From: Aquihabitans sp. G128
Lineage (GTDB): Bacteria > Actinomycetota > Acidimicrobiia > Acidimicrobiales > Iamiaceae
Assembly: GCF_019048865.1 (NCBI RefSeq)
Contig: NZ_CP077604.1
Span: forward strand, 3,906,001-3,970,000
DNA: 64,000 nucleotides
Direction: 5' to 3'
Every line of letters starts with the position of its first letter. The stretch's first letter is position 1. Made by a program: the position numbers and the translations under genes. The notes beneath the pieces were generated by a model. It worked only from the letters and a program-made list of their open reading frames with translations, was not told the DNA's origin and made no database searches. Below are positions 61,918-64,000 of this stretch, piece after piece.

Positions 61918-64000
61918 ATGTACCGGCTGCGGGACCTCGATCACCGTGGGAGGCAGGTCGCGGCGATCGTCGTGGTCCTGCTGGCCCTCCCGTTCGCCGT
62001 GGCGGTCGGCCGCGCCCATGCCGCCGACTGGTTGCCCAGTGGCGACAACGGGATCATCGCCCTGCAGGGCTTCGACGTGTTCAGCGACGACCCGCCCCTC
62101 GTCGGGCTCCCCAGCACCGCCGGCGTGTACGTCGAGGCCAACCCCCGGCACCCCGGCCCCATCGAGTTCTACGCGCTGGCCCTGCCGATGAAGGCGCTCG
62201 GCCCGGGCATGGGGATGGTCAGCTGGACCGCCCTGGCCAACGCCGCCTCGGTCCTGGTGGCGGCCTGGGTGGTGTTCCGCCGCACCGGCCCGGGGGTGGG
62301 GCTCTGGGGCGCGTTCGTCGTCGGGACCATCGCCTGGGCCCAGGGGCCGGCGCAGCTCACCGACCCCGTGAGCTCGAACGCCGGCGGCATCCCGATGGTC
62401 GCGCTGGCCGTGCTGGCGGTCGCGCTCGCCGATGGCGACCGGCGCCTGCTGCCCCTCTTCGCCCTCTGGTCGGCCTACGTCACCCAACAGCACCTGGGCG
62501 TCTTCGGCTTCGGCATCGCGCTCACCGTCGGCGGCGTGGCGGGGCTCGGCCTGCACGCCTGGCGGGCCCGGCGCGGGGTGCTGGTCCGGTCCGGCGCGGA
62601 GCCCGTGGCCCCGATCGCCGCCGTCCACCGCGACGCCCACCCCGGCTCGGGCGCGACGGTCGCCGCGCTGGTGGGCGCCGAGGTCGACCATGCGACGCCG
62701 GGGGCCTTCGGCGCGCCGGCACCAGCTGCGGCCGCCGCTCGAACGGCGACGCCGGCCGAGGTCGCGACAGGCGACGCCGGCGCGGTGCCCGACGAGGTCG
62801 ACCCGTGGAGCATCGAGGTCGTCCTCGGCGCCCGCCCGGCCAAGCCGCCGCGGGTGCCTCGGGGCGAGCGCGCCAGAGCGCCCGGCGAGCGGTGGTGGCC
62901 GTGGGTCGGCGCGGCGTTCGTGGTCACGGTGCTGTGCTGGCTGCCGGTCCTGATCGATGTGGCCACCGGCGACCCGTCGAACCTGTCGAGGCTCACCCAC
63001 TACACCGGCTCCGAGGGGCGGCAGACCATCGGTTCCACGGCCGGCCTGCGCCAGGCCGTCCGGGCCCTGGGCGTGCCGCCGCTGGTGGGGCGCACCGACC
63101 TCAGCGGCAACGACCTCATCGCCCCCGCCTCGATCCTCGCCTGGCTGTCGGCCCTGCTGGTGGTGGCTTTCCTGGTGCGGGTGGTCGTGCGCCAGGGGTC
63201 GGCGCGGCCGGCCCTGTCTCGCGCTGCGCTCGCCGCCCTGGGGCTGGCGGCCACCGGCGCCATCATCGGCGCCAACGTGCCGGCGTTCGAGTCCGACCGG
63301 CTGAACCTCTACCGGTGGGCCTTCGTGGTGAGCGCGCTCACCTGGCTGGTCATCGGTTGGTCGGCGGCGCTGTGGGTGGACGCCGGCCGAGGTCGCTACG
63401 CCACCCGGGCGCGCTGGGAGACCCCGTGGCTCGGGGTCCTGGCGCTGCTGGCGCTCACGGTCGGCTCGTGCACGGGGGCCGGGCCGAGGGACTACCGCGA
63501 CGGTGAGCTCTTCCAGATCGAGCACCAGCTCAACGACCGGGTGCTCACGGCGGTCGAGGGCAAGCACACGGTGCTGATCCTCCCGTTCGGCGGCATGGCC
63601 GGGCGCTCGCTGGCGGAGTCCTTGGCGGTCGACCTCGAGGCCGCAGGCCACGCCACCGTGCTGCCGTCGTACGAGCTGCCGAACTACGGCGACCGCCGGA
63701 GCCTGGCCCGCAACCGTCCCGACGCGGCGATCGTCATCCGCACGGGGCGGAACCAGGTGACCACGAAGGAGGCCGGTGCGAAGGTGCTCTACCGCGCCGA
63801 CCTCAACCCGGGCCGGCGCAAGACCGTCCAGGCCCTGGTCGACCAGGCCAAGGGCCAGGTGCTGGTCCCCGCCGAGGACGCCAACGCCATCGCCCGGCGC
63901 AACGGGGTCGACCCGCTGGCAGCCAAGCTGGCCATCGAGAAGCTGTCGTTCAACCCATCGGCGGTGCTCTACGACCCGACCCTGGTCGGGCTGCTCGAGG
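61918..64000 (+). CDS. GT-C-like polytopic membrane protein (partial, runs off the window)
   Basis: The frame from ATG 61918 is open to the end of the window, giving at least 694 residues. It begins MYRLRDLDHRGRQ, then a helix (VAAIVVVLLALPFAVAVG) and a loop with SGDNGIIALQGFDVFSDDP and HPGPIEFYALALPMKALG. The loop acidic residue and HPGP recall GT-C/ArnT-like glycosyltransferases. Several helices, an Ala/Glu-rich cytosolic loop and a soluble C-terminal region follow. A TACCCT box ends 9 nt upstream. It lies next to the aftD operon, supporting an envelope role. The donor and acceptor are unknown. Confidence 0.75.
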   Translation, partial: MYRLRDLDHRGRQVAAIVVVLLALPFAVAVGRAHAADWLPSGDNGIIALQGFDVFSDDPPLVGLPSTAGVYVEANPRHPGPIEFYALALPMKALGPGMGMVSWTALANAASVLVAAWVVFRRTGPGVGLWGAFVVGTIAWAQGPAQLTDPVSSNAGGIPMVALAVLAVALADGDRRLLPLFALWSAYVTQQHLGVFGFGIALTVGGVAGLGLHAWRARRGVLVRSGAEPVAPIAAVHRDAHPGSGATVAALVGAEVDHATPGAFGAPAPAAAAARTATPAEVATGDAGAVPDEVDPWSIEVVLGARPAKPPRVPRGERARAPGERWWPWVGAAFVVTVLCWLPVLIDVATGDPSNLSRLTHYTGSEGRQTIGSTAGLRQAVRALGVPPLVGRTDLSGNDLIAPASILAWLSALLVVAFLVRVVVRQGSARPALSRAALAALGLAATGAIIGANVPAFESDRLNLYRWAFVVSALTWLVIGWSAALWVDAGRGRYATRARWETPWLGVLALLALTVGSCTGAGPRDYRDGELFQIEHQLNDRVLTAVEGKHTVLILPFGGMAGRSLAESLAVDLEAAGHATVLPSYELPNYGDRRSLARNRPDAAIVIRTGRNQVTTKEAGAKVLYRADLNPGRRKTVQALVDQAKGQVLVPAEDANAIARRNGVDPLAAKLAIEKLSFNPSAVLYDPTLVGLLE

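Overview
The window is very GC-rich DNA with dense, short-spaced genes, many GTG starts, leaderless-looking promoters and an HrcA/CIRCE-controlled groESL operon. This fits Actinomycetota. An AftD-like giant membrane glycosyltransferase, a GuaB3-type IMPDH homologue, monomeric NADP-isocitrate dehydrogenase and a PcrA C-terminal tail are consistent with an Iamia-like member of Acidimicrobiia, but that rank is an inference. No tRNA, rRNA or CRISPR array was seen.

Layout. 1-3.1 kb: t6A tRNA-modification and acetyltransferase cluster (tsaE, tsaB, rimI, tsaD). 3.1-4.7 kb (minus): cysteine hydrolase plus GlxA/AraC regulator. 4.8-6.9 kb: groES-groEL with promoter, CIRCE and terminator. 7.0-10 kb: TetR regulator, a small duplicated-motif protein, Nudix hydrolase, YqgE and a small conserved protein. 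10-17 kb: guanine nucleotide synthesis (guaB, guaB3, guaA) with two secreted FG-GAP-like paralogues between guaB and guaB3. 17-21.6 kb: GAF/PAS/GGDEF/degenerate-EAL sensor and a flippase-like membrane protein. 21.7-25.1 kb: PcrA/UvrD helicase carrying an apparently complete intein. 25.2-30.6 kb: acyl-CoA ligase with a histone-H1-like tail, GNAT, SDR, quinone oxidoreductase and a membrane-anchored protein. 30.7-37.7 kb: sucCD, purN-purH, folD-metF (TCA and one-carbon/purine metabolism). 37.8-48.2 kb: icd, D-aminoacylase-like amidohydrolase, winged-helix protein, aldehyde dehydrogenase, gamma-glutamylcyclotransferase fold, Baeyer-Villiger-like monooxygenase, mdh. 48.3-53 kb: Fpg-like glycosylase, SCP2-like protein, DUF protein, acyltransferase 3 and an anchored extracellular protein. 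53.3-61.1 kb (minus): an ABC exporter ATPase-permease-AftD operon. 61.1-64 kb: an LPXTG wall protein and a GT-C-like membrane protein running off the end.

Three window-wide themes stand out. (1) Seven genes (tsaB, guaA, the GGDEF gene, the quinone oxidoreductase, the winged-helix gene, aftD, the ABC permease) are interrupted by small indels. All five G/C runs of seven that I found lie exactly at such breaks, so most breaks are probably sequencing or assembly errors rather than pseudogenes. (2) At least nine genes have a TANNNT -10 box ending 6-7 nt before the start codon, i.e. leaderless transcription. Three more such boxes sit in front of short upstream ORFs before tsaE, yqgE and sucC. (3) A palindromic repeat built around AATCGACGTCGAATC recurs in intergenic DNA (four good copies and one decayed).

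The most interesting objects are the intein with a GIY-YIG-like insert, the acyl-CoA ligase with a DNA-binding-type tail and an in-frame stop within it, the coupled leaderless mini-ORFs, and the paired beta-propeller proteins nested in the gua cluster.
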